64,000 nucleotides of DNA from Alphaproteobacteria bacterium UBA6038 (GTDB taxonomy: Bacteria > Pseudomonadota > Alphaproteobacteria > Micropepsales > Micropepsaceae), in NCBI GenBank assembly GCA_002429315.1, contig DIZC01000104.1, positions 27,071 through 91,070 on the forward strand, in the 5' to 3' direction. The translations under genes and the position numbers were made by a program. This document shows positions 1 to 8,703 of this stretch, in pieces (position 1 is the stretch's first letter; the number at the start of each line of letters is the position of its first letter). Under the pieces are notes generated by a model. It saw only the letters and a list, made by a program, of their open reading frames with translations, was not told where the DNA came from and made no database searches.

Positions 1-2079
1 CTGTGGCTGCCGGTGGCGTTTGGGATCGGTATTGCGCTCTATTTCGCTTTGCCGCGCGAGCCTCCGCCGTTTGTTGGAATGGCGCTCGGAGCTTCCGGCG
101 TCCTGCTTGCTGTCGCGGCCGCCGGAACGGAGGCACCTTTTGCACGCGCGCTGCTTGGTGGCGTCGCCGCAATTTTGTTGGGTTTCGGCGTCGCGAAGCA
201 TCGAACGGATTCGGTTGCGGCACCGATCCTTTCCCATCGCGTCGGCCCATCGCTGGTCGAAGGACGGGTTGAAAACACGCAAGCGCATGGCAAGAGCGTT
301 CGTGTGGTCCTGACTCTTGCGCACGTTGCCCATCTTCAACCTCGATTCCTGCCGAAGCGCGCGCGCATTTCGATTCGGAGCGGCGCAGACACGCTGAGGC
401 CGGGTGACTGGATACAGGTCCGCGCCGTCCTGTTGCCGCCGCCGGCGCCGGCGGCGCCGGGCGATTACGACTTCGGCCGTGCCGCCTTCTTTCGCCAGAT
501 CGGCGCGGTTGGGTATGCCTACGGACGGCCCACGAGAACTGCGCAGCTTGGGCCGGCGAGCTTTTCCGAAAGAGTCGCGACGGCCGTGGAATTGCTGCGC
601 TGGCGCGTGTCTGCGCGGATACATTCTGTACTACCGGGCAGCACCGGCGCCATCGCCTCCGCATTGATAACAGGAGATCGAGGCGGCATTTCCGAGGATG
701 ACGAATCGGCTCTGCGCGATGCGGGCCTTGCGCATGTCCTCGCCATTGCCGGACTACACATGGCGCTGGTGGGCCTGGGGCTTTTCTGGGCGATAAGGGC
801 CTTCTTGGCACTTTTCCCCATCATTGCGCTGACTCAGCCGATCAAGAAATGGGCCGCGCTTGCCGCGCTCGGCAGCGCGGCGTTCTACCTCGTCATGAGC
901 GGCGCGGCGACGCCGGCCACTCGTGCGTTCATCATGCTCGCCGTGATGCTGATCGCCATCCTGTTCGATAGGCCTGCAATCTCCATGCGCTCCGTCGGCC
1001 TGGCAGCAGCGATTATTCTGCTGCTCGAACCGGAAACGCTAATCGAGCCGGGATTCCAGATGTCGTTTGCCGCCGTCGTGGCGCTGGTCGCGGTCGCAGA
1101 ATGGGAGCGCGCGCGCGCCCGATCCGAAAGCGCTCTGCCGCTGCCGGGCGTGCGCCGCTACATGCGCGCGATCGTCACGACAAGTCTTGTGGGCAGCATT
1201 GCAACCGCGCCGTACGCCGCGTTTCATTTCGATCGGGCGACGCACTACGCGGTTCTCGGCAATCTCGGCGCCATGCCGATCATGGCGTTCGTGACCATGC
1301 CCGCCGCGGCGTTATCCATTTTTCTGATGCCGTTCGGCCTCGACGAATATCCACTGCGGGTCATGGGTTGGGGCATTGACGCGATGCTGGCGGTCGGGCG
1401 TTGGGTCTCCCAGCTCCCGGGGTCGGTTTCGCTCGTCTCGGCGTGGCCGATTTCTGCACTGGTGTGCCTCAGCCTGGGCGGGGTGTGGATCGCGCTCTGG
1501 CGAGGACCTTGGCGTTGGGCTGGATTTGTTCCAGCCGCGGTTGCCGGTGCCCTGGTGCTTGCCGCAAAGCCGCCCGACATCGTCGTCGCGCGCGACGGAC
1601 TGACAGTCGCACTCCGCGCTCCCGATGGGCGCCTGCGCTTCGTACGCGAACCTAGGGACACATATTCTGCGCAGGAATGGCTGAGGCGAGACGGCGACAC
1701 GCGCGGCATCGCGGAAGCCGTGGCGCGGCGGGCTGACGGAGTAACCTGCGATGCTTACGGCTGCATCGCCCGGACCGGCGGTGTTCGCATCGCCATCGCT
1801 ATGAAGCCCGACGCGCTCGATGAGGATTGCTCGACCAACCAGATTGTGATCAGTGCAGTTCCGACCCGCAGCCGTTGCCAAGGGCCTGCGCTCGTGGTCG
1901 ATCGATTCGATGTGGCTCGCTCTGGCGCTTACGCGGTCTGGCTACAGCACGGGATTACGACTGCAACGGCGCAGGAAGAGCGCGGCGTCCGGCCCTGGAG
2001 TCTGCCGCCTGTGCGCCGTCAGTATCGCCGAAGCAGACCCACCAGCTTGCCTTGGATACGCACCCGATCGGAGCCGTAG
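1..2079 (+). CDS. comEC: ComEC/Rec2 family DNA-uptake channel protein (5' end cut by window)
   Basis: Inner-membrane channel that carries transforming single-stranded DNA into the cytoplasm. The frame is open from base 1, so the true start lies outside; a GTG at 13 is only an internal possibility. The competence domain is visible around residues 215-255 (GDRGGIS, then HVLAIAGLHM), followed by many hydrophobic segments and a soluble C-terminal part. The 3' end overlaps lexA tail-to-tail by 61 bases. The comEC-lexA adjacency is usual in Alphaproteobacteria. Function in natural transformation is inferred from the family; dprA lies at 27 kb in the same window. Confidence 0.9.
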   Translation: MWLPVAFGIGIALYFALPREPPPFVGMALGASGVLLAVAAAGTEAPFARALLGGVAAILLGFGVAKHRTDSVAAPILSHRVGPSLVEGRVENTQAHGKSVRVVLTLAHVAHLQPRFLPKRARISIRSGADTLRPGDWIQVRAVLLPPPAPAAPGDYDFGRAAFFRQIGAVGYAYGRPTRTAQLGPASFSERVATAVELLRWRVSARIHSVLPGSTGAIASALITGDRGGISEDDESALRDAGLAHVLAIAGLHMALVGLGLFWAIRAFLALFPIIALTQPIKKWAALAALGSAAFYLVMSGAATPATRAFIMLAVMLIAILFDRPAISMRSVGLAAAIILLLEPETLIEPGFQMSFAAVVALVAVAEWERARARSESALPLPGVRRYMRAIVTTSLVGSIATAPYAAFHFDRATHYAVLGNLGAMPIMAFVTMPAAALSIFLMPFGLDEYPLRVMGWGIDAMLAVGRWVSQLPGSVSLVSAWPISALVCLSLGGVWIALWRGPWRWAGFVPAAVAGALVLAAKPPDIVVARDGLTVALRAPDGRLRFVREPRDTYSAQEWLRRDGDTRGIAEAVARRADGVTCDAYGCIARTGGVRIAIAMKPDALDEDCSTNQIVISAVPTRSRCQGPALVVDRFDVARSGAYAVWLQHGITTATAQEERGVRPWSLPPVRRQYRRSRPTSLPWIRTRSEP

Positions 2080-2762
2080 AGGCGCGTCTCATAAGCGGGG
2101 TTGGCCGCTTCCAAGGCGATGGAATCGCCGCGCCGGCGCAGACGCTTGAGCGTGGCCTCGGCTTCGTCCACCAGCGCCACCACAATGTCGCCGGTGCTCG
2201 CCGCGTCCGCCTGCTGGATAATGACGGTGTCGCCGTCCAGGATTCCGGCGTTGATCATCGAGTCTCCTGCGACTTCGAGCGCGTAGTGATCGCCGCGCCC
2301 CAGCATGCTGGCCGGGACGGGCACGTCCGCAACCTTGTTCTGCAGTGCTTCGATCGGAGTGCCGGCTGCGATCCGGCCCAGCACCGGAACATTCGCCGCG
2401 CCATCGTTGTCGCTGCGGCGCGGGCTGCCCGCACTGCGCGTGTCGGCGGGAATCCTCGCATCGCCTCGAAGCGGCCGCGCTCCCGGTGAATGCATCAGGC
2501 GCTGCGCCTGGCTGCGGGTGGTCGCAGGCCGGACGGTATCGGCCATGTTCTCCGGCAGCTTCACGATCTCAAGCGCGCGCGCGCGTTTCTGCAGCCGCTT
2601 GATGAACCCGCGTTCTTCGAGCGCGGTGATGAGGCGGTGGATGCCGGATTTTGACTTCAGATCCAGAGCGTCCTTCATCTCGTCGAAAGAGGGGGGGATG
2701 CCGCTCTCCCGGACGCGCTCGTGGATGAACATCAAGAGTTCGTACTGTTTCTTGGTCAGCAT
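2019..2762 (-). CDS. lexA: LexA SOS repressor
   Basis: Represses DNA-damage genes and self-cleaves when RecA filaments form. 247 residues: N-terminal winged helix (1-65), a somewhat long linker, and an S24 peptidase domain. The cleavage site is Ala133-Gly134 (GRIAAGTP), with Ser168 (AGDSM) and Lys206 (ATLKR) as the catalytic pair. The start MLTKKQYELL is chosen because it matches the family N-terminus; the frame extends upstream by 15 codons that look non-coding. A LexA box and a sigma70-like promoter lie just upstream, so autoregulation is expected. Confidence 0.97.
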   Translation of the reverse strand: MLTKKQYELLMFIHERVRESGIPPSFDEMKDALDLKSKSGIHRLITALEERGFIKRLQKRARALEIVKLPENMADTVRPATTRSQAQRLMHSPGARPLRGDARIPADTRSAGSPRRSDNDGAANVPVLGRIAAGTPIEALQNKVADVPVPASMLGRGDHYALEVAGDSMINAGILDGDTVIIQQADAASTGDIVVALVDEAEATLKRLRRRGDSIALEAANPAYETRLYGSDRVRIQGKLVGLLRRY

Positions 2763-2790
2763 GATTTGTCTCCGCCGGCGCGCCGCTCTC

Positions 2791-2845
2791 GAACAAAGCC
2801 GCAACAATCCGCAATTGTTCTAGTTAGGTTCCGATGATGCGTCAA
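2791..2845 (-). promoter_or_regulatory. lexA promoter with LexA box (autoregulation)
   Basis: Positions 2817-2831 read GTTC-N7-GTTC on the plus strand (GAAC-N7-GAAC on the lexA strand), an exact alphaproteobacterial LexA site. On the lexA strand TTGACG (2845-2840) and TAGAAC (2822-2817) are 17 bases apart, so the box overlaps the -10. A second site with one mismatch, GAAC-N7-CAAC, lies at 2791-2805. The boxes are seen directly; promoter activity is inferred. Confidence 0.85.
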
Positions 2846-2900
2846 CCAAAAAGTTTTGCAAATCATTCCAATGGCTTGCGGCAGCCCCGCAGTTCGCGAG

Positions 2901-4091
2901 CTAATCGAGCGGGATGATCGCGACCGAATCGCCTTTTCGCGCTATGGGAGCATGCGGCCCCCTGATCAAAAGAGCGTCGCTGTCCGCGAGCACCTTCTGC
3001 ATCGAAGAATCCTGAGCCGGGAACGGCTCAACCCACAACACGCCGTCACGGCGAAAGAGCCGAGCCCGGACGTAGTCCTGGCGGCTGTCATTGGCGCCCA
3101 TCTCCGTCGCCAGCCGCGCTGTCAATCCGTTTGGCTCTGTTTCTGTTCCGAGCATCGCGGCGATCGCTGGCTTCAAGAAGAGCAGAGCGCAGACAAAGGA
3201 GCTGACGGGGTTTCCCGGCAGCCCCAGCAAAGGGGTCTCGCCGAGCCGGCCAAAGATCAGCGGCTTGCCCGGACGCATCGCAATTTTCCAGAAGTCGAGC
3301 ATGAAGCCTTTTGGCCCAAGGGCGCGCTGGATGAGATCGTGATCGCCGACGGATGCGCCACCCAAGGTCACGACGAGATCGGCCTCGGCGGCGCGTTCTT
3401 CGATTTTCGCGATAGCTTCGATGTTGTCGGGGACGATGCCAAGGTCGCGCGGCTCGGCACCCCATTTTCGGATCAGCACAGGCAAGGCATAGATCGACGA
3501 GGCAACGATGCCACCAGGCCGGCGGGTTTCGCCCGGACGAGAAAGTTCGTCGCCCGTAGCAGCCAAAAGAATGCGAGGCCGCCTGCGCGCTTCGACCGCG
3601 GGGACATCGGCGGCCGCAATGAGGGCGACGTCACGCGCCGTCAGACACTTTCCGGGACGAACCAGAACGTCACCCTTTCGAAAATCCTGCCCGGCGGGGC
3701 GGATATGTCGCCCCGCATGCGCTGCGGCATTGATTACGACAAAGCCGGCGCGCTGTTCGGTATGTTCCTGGATGACGATGGCATCGGCGCCATCGGGAAC
3801 CACTCCGCCAGTGAAGATGCGGACGGTTTCCCCCGCCCGCAGTTCGCCTTTGAACGGGTGTCCCGCTGGGGCTGAGCCGACGACCGGCAAAGTGACCGGC
3901 GGATGAAGCGCGTCTGCGGAGCGCACGGCATAGCCGTCCATTGCCGAGACGCGGAACGGTGGCTGATCGAGGCGTGCGATCATATCCGCGGCAAGCACGC
4001 GGCCCGCCGCAGCCTCGATCGGCACGCATTCGGCTTCGACAGGTGCGAACGCCGCGACGACGCGCCGAACAGCTTCTTCGACGGCAATCAT
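2901..4091 (-). CDS. moeA: Molybdopterin molybdenumtransferase MoeA
   Basis: Inserts molybdate into adenylylated molybdopterin, the last common step of Mo-cofactor synthesis in the cytoplasm. 396 residues, normal length, with the N-terminal MoeA domain (MDGYAVR near 50), the MoCF-binding core (ATGDEL, GGASVGDHD) and the C-terminal barrel domain. Last gene of the minus-strand trpG-trpD-trpC-moaC-moeA operon; its ATG overlaps the moaC stop (ATGA). A likely client is the molybdoenzyme-like protein at 41021. Confidence 0.96.
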   Translation of the reverse strand: MIAVEEAVRRVVAAFAPVEAECVPIEAAAGRVLAADMIARLDQPPFRVSAMDGYAVRSADALHPPVTLPVVGSAPAGHPFKGELRAGETVRIFTGGVVPDGADAIVIQEHTEQRAGFVVINAAAHAGRHIRPAGQDFRKGDVLVRPGKCLTARDVALIAAADVPAVEARRRPRILLAATGDELSRPGETRRPGGIVASSIYALPVLIRKWGAEPRDLGIVPDNIEAIAKIEERAAEADLVVTLGGASVGDHDLIQRALGPKGFMLDFWKIAMRPGKPLIFGRLGETPLLGLPGNPVSSFVCALLFLKPAIAAMLGTETEPNGLTARLATEMGANDSRQDYVRARLFRRDGVLWVEPFPAQDSSMQKVLADSDALLIRGPHAPIARKGDSVAIIPLD

Positions 4092-4591
4092 TCGCCGGAC
4101 GAACTGTACGGCGCATCGGGCGCGGTATAGGTCCCGCTTTTTCCGCCGGATTTCGACAACAGCCGAATGCCCTCGATAACAGCGCCGCGATCGATGGCCT
4201 TCACCATGTCGTACACCGTGAGGGCCGCTATCGTCACCGCCACGAGCGCCTCCATCTCGACGCCTGTCTGTGCCGTTGTGCGCGCGGTGGCGAGAATGCG
4301 CAGCGCAGAACGATCATCCTGCAGTTCGAATTCGATATTGGCTTTGGTCAGGGGAATGGGATGACAGAGCGGGATCAGTTCCGATGTCTTCTTGGCGGCC
4401 ATGATGCCGGCGAGCCGCGCCACCCCGAGCACATCGCCTTTCGGCGCATCGGATGAGAGGGCCACGTTATACGCGTCCGGTGAGAGCACGATGACGGCCG
4501 TGGCCTGTGCTTCACGCACCGTGATGTTCTTTTCAGAGACATCCACCATTCGGGCAGCGCCTTGCTCGTCCAAATGCGAGAGCTTAGTCAT
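4088..4591 (-). CDS. moaC: Cyclic pyranopterin monophosphate synthase MoaC
   Basis: Acts after MoaA to make cyclic pyranopterin monophosphate, the first stable Mo-cofactor intermediate. 167 residues, normal length; the family blocks IPLCHPIPL (about 75-85) and TGVEMEALVAV are intact. Overlaps both neighbours by 4 bases (ATGA with trpC upstream and moeA downstream), so translational coupling with the trp genes is likely. moaA, moaD and moaE are not in this window. Confidence 0.96.
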   Translation of the reverse strand: MTKLSHLDEQGAARMVDVSEKNITVREAQATAVIVLSPDAYNVALSSDAPKGDVLGVARLAGIMAAKKTSELIPLCHPIPLTKANIEFELQDDRSALRILATARTTAQTGVEMEALVAVTIAALTVYDMVKAIDRGAVIEGIRLLSKSGGKSGTYTAPDAPYSSSGE

Positions 4592-5388
4592 TTCCCCATC
4601 TTAGCACCGATCAGGTTGCGCGTCGCGGCTGCGACATCGGCCTGCCGCATGAAGGTTTCCCCGATCAGGAACGTCGTGACGCCCGCTCCAGCCAGAAGCT
4701 CGAGATCCGCGCGTGAGGCAAGGCCGCTTTCGGCGACCGCAAGAACATCGCCCGGAATTCGCGGCGCAAGCCTCAACGTCACGTCAAGATCGGTCTCGAA
4801 TGTCCTCAGATCGCGATTGTTGATTCCGATCATCCCGGCGCCCAGCATCAGCGCACGATCGAGTTCCCGTTCGTCGTGAACTTCGACCAATGCATCCATC
4901 CCGTATTGGCCAGCCGCCGCCAACAACTCGCGTGCAAGGCCGTCGTCGACCATCGCCAGAATGATGAGGATGCAATCGGCGGCATGGGCGCGGGCTTCTG
5001 CCACCTGGTACACATCGAGCAGAAAATCCTTTCGAAGCACCGGCAGCCCAACGGCAGCATGGACGAGCGGGACGTAGTCCAGACAACCCTGAAAGGATGG
5101 CGCGTCGGTCAACACGGACAGGCACGTGGCGCCTCCGCTCTCGTAGGCTTGCGCCAAGGCTACCGGATCGAAGTCTGGACGAATGATACCCTTCGACGGA
5201 CTAGCCTTCTTGATCTCTGCGATCAGCGCGAACTCGCCGCTCGATTTCTTTTCCAGTAACCGCCCCCGAAAGCCCCGCGGCGGGGTTGTTTCTGCGGTTC
5301 GCGCTTCCAGATCGCGCAACGGCGCACGTGCCTTTGCGGCCACCACTTCCTCACGTTTGTAGGCGGCGATCTTGTTAAGAATGCTCAT
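4588..5388 (-). CDS. trpC: Indole-3-glycerol phosphate synthase
   Basis: Closes the indole ring from carboxyphenylamino-deoxyribulose phosphate in tryptophan synthesis. 266 residues, single TIM barrel without a TrpF fusion. Visible motifs: IAEIKKASPSKG (catalytic Lys), LRKDFLLD, IGINNRDL and AESGL. The ATG lies inside the trpD 3' end (14-base overlap) and the stop overlaps moaC by 4 bases. Confidence 0.97.
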   Translation of the reverse strand: MSILNKIAAYKREEVVAAKARAPLRDLEARTAETTPPRGFRGRLLEKKSSGEFALIAEIKKASPSKGIIRPDFDPVALAQAYESGGATCLSVLTDAPSFQGCLDYVPLVHAAVGLPVLRKDFLLDVYQVAEARAHAADCILIILAMVDDGLARELLAAAGQYGMDALVEVHDERELDRALMLGAGMIGINNRDLRTFETDLDVTLRLAPRIPGDVLAVAESGLASRADLELLAGAGVTTFLIGETFMRQADVAAATRNLIGAKMGK

Positions 5389-6409
5389 GTGCTTCTCGCG
5401 AGAACGCGACGAGCCTGCTCAGCACGGCGAGCGCGCCACTGTTTTCGATTGCGACCCTCGCTAAGACCGCGCCCGCTCGAAGGTCCGGAGCTTTGTCGGC
5501 GATAACGAGAGCCGCCGCGGCATTCAACACCACGATATCGCGATATGCGCCTCGATCTTTGCCCTCCAGCATGGAGATCAGCCGTTCCGCATTGTATCTT
5601 GCGTCATCGCCCTTCAGCGCATCGAGCGTGCTGCGCGGTGCACCGGCCTCTTCGGGATCCACGGTGCGTCGCTGGATTTCACCGTTCTCCAGGATTGTTG
5701 TGTGGGTAACCCCGGTCGTGGTCATCTCGTCCATACCGTCGCTGCCGTGCACGACCCACGCTTTCTTAGTACCAAGCTCGCCGAGCACCCGCGCGATCGG
5801 CTCTAGCCATTCCTCCGTATATACCCCCAGCAACTGGCGCCGCACGCCTGCCGGATTGCAGAGGGGGCCGAGCAGATTGAAAATGGTCCGGACGCCCAGC
5901 CGTTGGCGTACCGGCGCCACGTTCTTCATCGCCGGATGGTAGTGTGGCGCGAAGAGGAAGCAGAGCCCCACTTCGCGCAGGCAGGCGCTCGCCGCTTCGG
6001 GCGAGAGCGTCACGTTTGCGCCCAACGTTTCCAGAATGTCCGCCGCCCCAGTGCGCGACGACATGTTGCGGTTGCCGTGCTTGGCCACCGGCACGCCGCA
6101 GGCGGCGACAACGAACGAGACCGCCGTCGAGATGTTCAGTGTGCCATGCCCGTCACCACCCGTGCCGCAGAGATCGATCGCGCCGGGCGGCGCGTCTATG
6201 GTCACCATGTTTGCCCGCATCGCGCGGGCCGCACCGGCGATTTCGGCAACCGTGGGCCCGCGCTGTGCCTGCGCGAGGAGGAAATCGGCCAGATCGCCGT
6301 CCGCCACACTGCCTTTCATGATCGCCGCGAAGGCTTCCGAGGACTGCTCGGCGCTCAGGGACTCGCCGCGTCGAACCGGATCGAGGAAAAGCCGGAAATC
6401 GCTGCTCAT
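5375..6409 (-). CDS. trpD: Anthranilate phosphoribosyltransferase
   Basis: Transfers phosphoribosyl from PRPP to anthranilate. 344 residues, normal length. The glycine-rich PRPP loop LCGTGGDGHGTLNIS (about 80-95) and KHGNRNMSSRTGAADILE follow the family pattern. Starts in an ATGA overlap with trpG and runs 14 bases into trpC, so trpG-trpD-trpC is translationally compact. Confidence 0.97.
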   Translation of the reverse strand: MSSDFRLFLDPVRRGESLSAEQSSEAFAAIMKGSVADGDLADFLLAQAQRGPTVAEIAGAARAMRANMVTIDAPPGAIDLCGTGGDGHGTLNISTAVSFVVAACGVPVAKHGNRNMSSRTGAADILETLGANVTLSPEAASACLREVGLCFLFAPHYHPAMKNVAPVRQRLGVRTIFNLLGPLCNPAGVRRQLLGVYTEEWLEPIARVLGELGTKKAWVVHGSDGMDEMTTTGVTHTTILENGEIQRRTVDPEEAGAPRSTLDALKGDDARYNAERLISMLEGKDRGAYRDIVVLNAAAALVIADKAPDLRAGAVLARVAIENSGALAVLSRLVAFSREAHEHS

Positions 6410-6996
6410 GCCGGGACGCGGGCGAAGCTTTCCACGATGTTCAGAAAGTTCTGCAGCAGTGCATGTCCATTCTCGGACGCAATGCTCTCGGGATGGAACT
6501 GGACTCCGTGAACCGGATGCCGCCTGTGCATCGCTCCCATGATCACGCCGTCCTCGGTTGTCGCTGTGACCTCCAGTGCCTGGGGCACTGTCTCAGGCGC
6601 GATGGTCAGCGAATGATAGCGCGTGGCCTCGAAATCGTTGTTCAGGCCGCGAAACACGCCTTTGCCGGTGTGATGGATGCGGCTGAGCTTGCCATGCATC
6701 GGCTGCGGCGCCCGGACGACACGTGCGCCGTAAGCCTGTCCAATGGCCTGATGGCCCAGGCACACGCCAAGGATCGGCACGTGGCCATCGGCCTCTTCGA
6801 CCAGGCTGACGCAGATTCCGGCCTCATTCGGCGTGCACGGACCGGGTGAGAGCACGATACCGTCCGGTTGCATAGCCAATGCCTGTGGCACCGAAATGTC
6901 ATCGTTGCGCTTGACGACAACCTCTGCCCCCAACTCTCCCAGATAATGGAAGAGATTGAAGGTAAAGCTGTCGTAATTGTCGATGAGTAGCAGCAT
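6406..6996 (-). CDS. trpG: Anthranilate synthase glutamine amidotransferase subunit
   Basis: Class I glutamine amidotransferase that feeds ammonia to TrpE (and possibly to PabB). 196 residues starting MLLLIDNYDSF, the family start; the open frame extends further upstream without similarity. Catalytic Cys in GVCLGHQAIGQ and His/Glu in QFHPES are present. First gene of the trpG-trpD-trpC-moaC-moeA operon. Its partner trpE is about 9.7 kb away on the same strand, separated by accessory genes. Confidence 0.96.
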   Translation of the reverse strand: MLLLIDNYDSFTFNLFHYLGELGAEVVVKRNDDISVPQALAMQPDGIVLSPGPCTPNEAGICVSLVEEADGHVPILGVCLGHQAIGQAYGARVVRAPQPMHGKLSRIHHTGKGVFRGLNNDFEATRYHSLTIAPETVPQALEVTATTEDGVIMGAMHRRHPVHGVQFHPESIASENGHALLQNFLNIVESFARVPA

Positions 6997-7092
6997 GTAT
7001 CTTGGAATTCCGCTTATGGTACCCCATTTTGAGCGATGTCCGTTCCAGCGGCAACTGATCATGGCGCCGGCAGTTGGCCGGTCTGCACTCGG

Positions 7093-8634
7093 CTAAACCA
7101 CAATTTCGATTAGAGTGGGACTGCAGCTTGCGAAACCGCGCGCCAAGTCTCGGGCGAAGTCCTCCAGGGTCGCAGCCTTCGTCGCCGACACGCCCATGCC
7201 GCTGGCGAGGGCCACCCAGTCGATGTCCGGTCGGCCGATCTCCAGCATGTCGAGGGCCTTCGGTCCGGGATTCTCGCCGGCGCTCACCAGCTCGCCCTTC
7301 AGGATGGCATAGGCGCGGTTCGCGAAGATCACCGTTGTGATCCGCAGGTTTTCGCGCGCGGCCGTCCACAAGGCCTGCAGCGTGTACATGCCACTGCCGT
7401 CCGCTTCGAGGCACAGCACCGGCCGTTCCGGGCACGCCACCGCCGCCCCAACGGCGAGCGGCATGCCGATTCCGATGGAGCCGCCGGTGTTCACCAGCCA
7501 GTCGTGCGGCGGCGCGCCGGCGGTCGCGGCCATCATACCTCGGCCGGAAGTGATGGATTCGTCGATGACGATGGCGCTCTCCGGCAGCAGCGCGCCCACC
7601 ACCGCGGCAAGTCCGTTGAGCGTGATCTCGCCGGTCGGCAGTTGCGGGCGTGCCTGCGGCTGAAGCGCAGGCGTCGCATCGCCCGCGTGCAGGCGTTCGG
7701 CCAGCGCAGCGAGCGCGCCGGCGCCGTCTTCCTGCGGCGCGGATAAGGTAAACACCTCCGTCTTCTCCGCCGTCAGCACGCTCGGCTTGCGCGGATGCCC
7801 GAAGAACGCGACCGGCGGCGATGCGTTCAACAGAATCAGCGCGTCATATCCGGAAAGCTGCTCGATGGCCTGGTCGGTGACATAGGCGATGCGTTCCATT
7901 GGCGGCCGGCCGGCGCCGCGCTCGATCCGGGTAAAGGCGAAGGGCGCGAGCAGCTTCGCCCCGGTTTTCGCGGCGATCTGTCCCGCAATGATAAGCGGAC
8001 CTCCGACGGTGAGCCCCGTGCCGAGCACCAGGCCCACGTGGCCGCGGCGCGTCATTAACCCTGCGGCGTGGGCGATCCGCGCCTCATCCGGCAGCGGTGC
8101 CGCCGGAATTGGCGGCACATCGGCGATCGCGCCGCCGTCGGACCACGCACTATCGGCGGGGAGGATGAGGGTGGCGATGCCCCCCGGCGCGGCCCGCGCC
8201 GCCGCAATGGCTTCGGCGCAATCCCGCCCCACCTCTGCCGCGGACTCCGCGCTCCGCAGCCAGGCCGAATGGGGCCGCGCCAGTGTCGCGATATCGGAGG
8301 CGAGCGGCGTCTCGTAGTGCCGATGGAAGCGGGCGTGGTCGCCGACGATATTGATTAACGGGACGCGCGCCCGGCATGCGTTGTGCAGGTTCGCCAGCGC
8401 ATTCGTAAGGCCTGGCCCGAGATGAAGCAGCGTGCAGGCGGGTTTTCCGGTCATCCGGGCATAGCCGTCGGCTGCGCCGGAAGCCACGCCCTCGAACAGA
8501 CACGGAATGCCGCGCATGGCCGGGACGCGGTCGAGCGCGGCCACGAAGTGAATTTCCGAGGTGCCGGGATTCATGAAGCACACGGTCACGCCGCCTCTGG
8601 TGAGCGTGCCGATCAGGCTTTCCGCGCCGTTCAA
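7093..8634 (-). CDS. Thiamine-diphosphate enzyme, acetolactate synthase large-subunit-like
   Basis: ThDP-dependent decarboxylase/carboligase of the IlvB/MdlC superfamily, 513 residues and so shorter than typical IlvB (about 560-590). The N-terminal pyrimidine-binding domain carries the catalytic Glu in LFEGVASGAADGYARM (about 48), and the C-terminal domain carries the ThDP/Mg motif EADGSGMYTLQ about 30 residues before NRAYAIL. No regulatory subunit gene is nearby. The start is TTG at 8634, supported by a strong GAGGGAGG ribosome-binding site 8 bases upstream. Divergent from metY with 69 bases between starts. The substrate cannot be told; true IlvB is less likely. Confidence 0.85.
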   Translation of the reverse strand: MNGAESLIGTLTRGGVTVCFMNPGTSEIHFVAALDRVPAMRGIPCLFEGVASGAADGYARMTGKPACTLLHLGPGLTNALANLHNACRARVPLINIVGDHARFHRHYETPLASDIATLARPHSAWLRSAESAAEVGRDCAEAIAAARAAPGGIATLILPADSAWSDGGAIADVPPIPAAPLPDEARIAHAAGLMTRRGHVGLVLGTGLTVGGPLIIAGQIAAKTGAKLLAPFAFTRIERGAGRPPMERIAYVTDQAIEQLSGYDALILLNASPPVAFFGHPRKPSVLTAEKTEVFTLSAPQEDGAGALAALAERLHAGDATPALQPQARPQLPTGEITLNGLAAVVGALLPESAIVIDESITSGRGMMAATAGAPPHDWLVNTGGSIGIGMPLAVGAAVACPERPVLCLEADGSGMYTLQALWTAARENLRITTVIFANRAYAILKGELVSAGENPGPKALDMLEIGRPDIDWVALASGMGVSATKAATLEDFARDLARGFASCSPTLIEIVV

Positions 8635-8664
8635 GGTATCGCCTCCCTCTTTGACTGCGTCGTA

Positions 8665-8699
8665 GGCCGCCGCTCAGACAACCAAACGGCCCTGTGAGC
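8665..8699 (+). promoter_or_regulatory. Candidate H-type pseudoknot in the metY leader
   Basis: GGCCG (8665-8669) can pair with CGGCC (8687-8691), and the enclosed GCTCA (8672-8676) can pair with TGAGC (8695-8699), giving an H-type pseudoknot that would cover the weak Shine-Dalgarno region just before the ATG at 8704. This is the general topology of SAM-II class methionine-gene riboswitches, but I cannot match their conserved core. Both stems are only 5 bp, so chance is possible in GC-rich DNA. Confidence 0.25.
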
Positions 8700-8703
8700 C
8701 ATC

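Noticed and set aside
8635..8703. Classical SAM-II riboswitch before metY
   Set aside because: Only the pseudoknot topology is suggested; the conserved core could not be matched, so I list only a low-confidence candidate structure.
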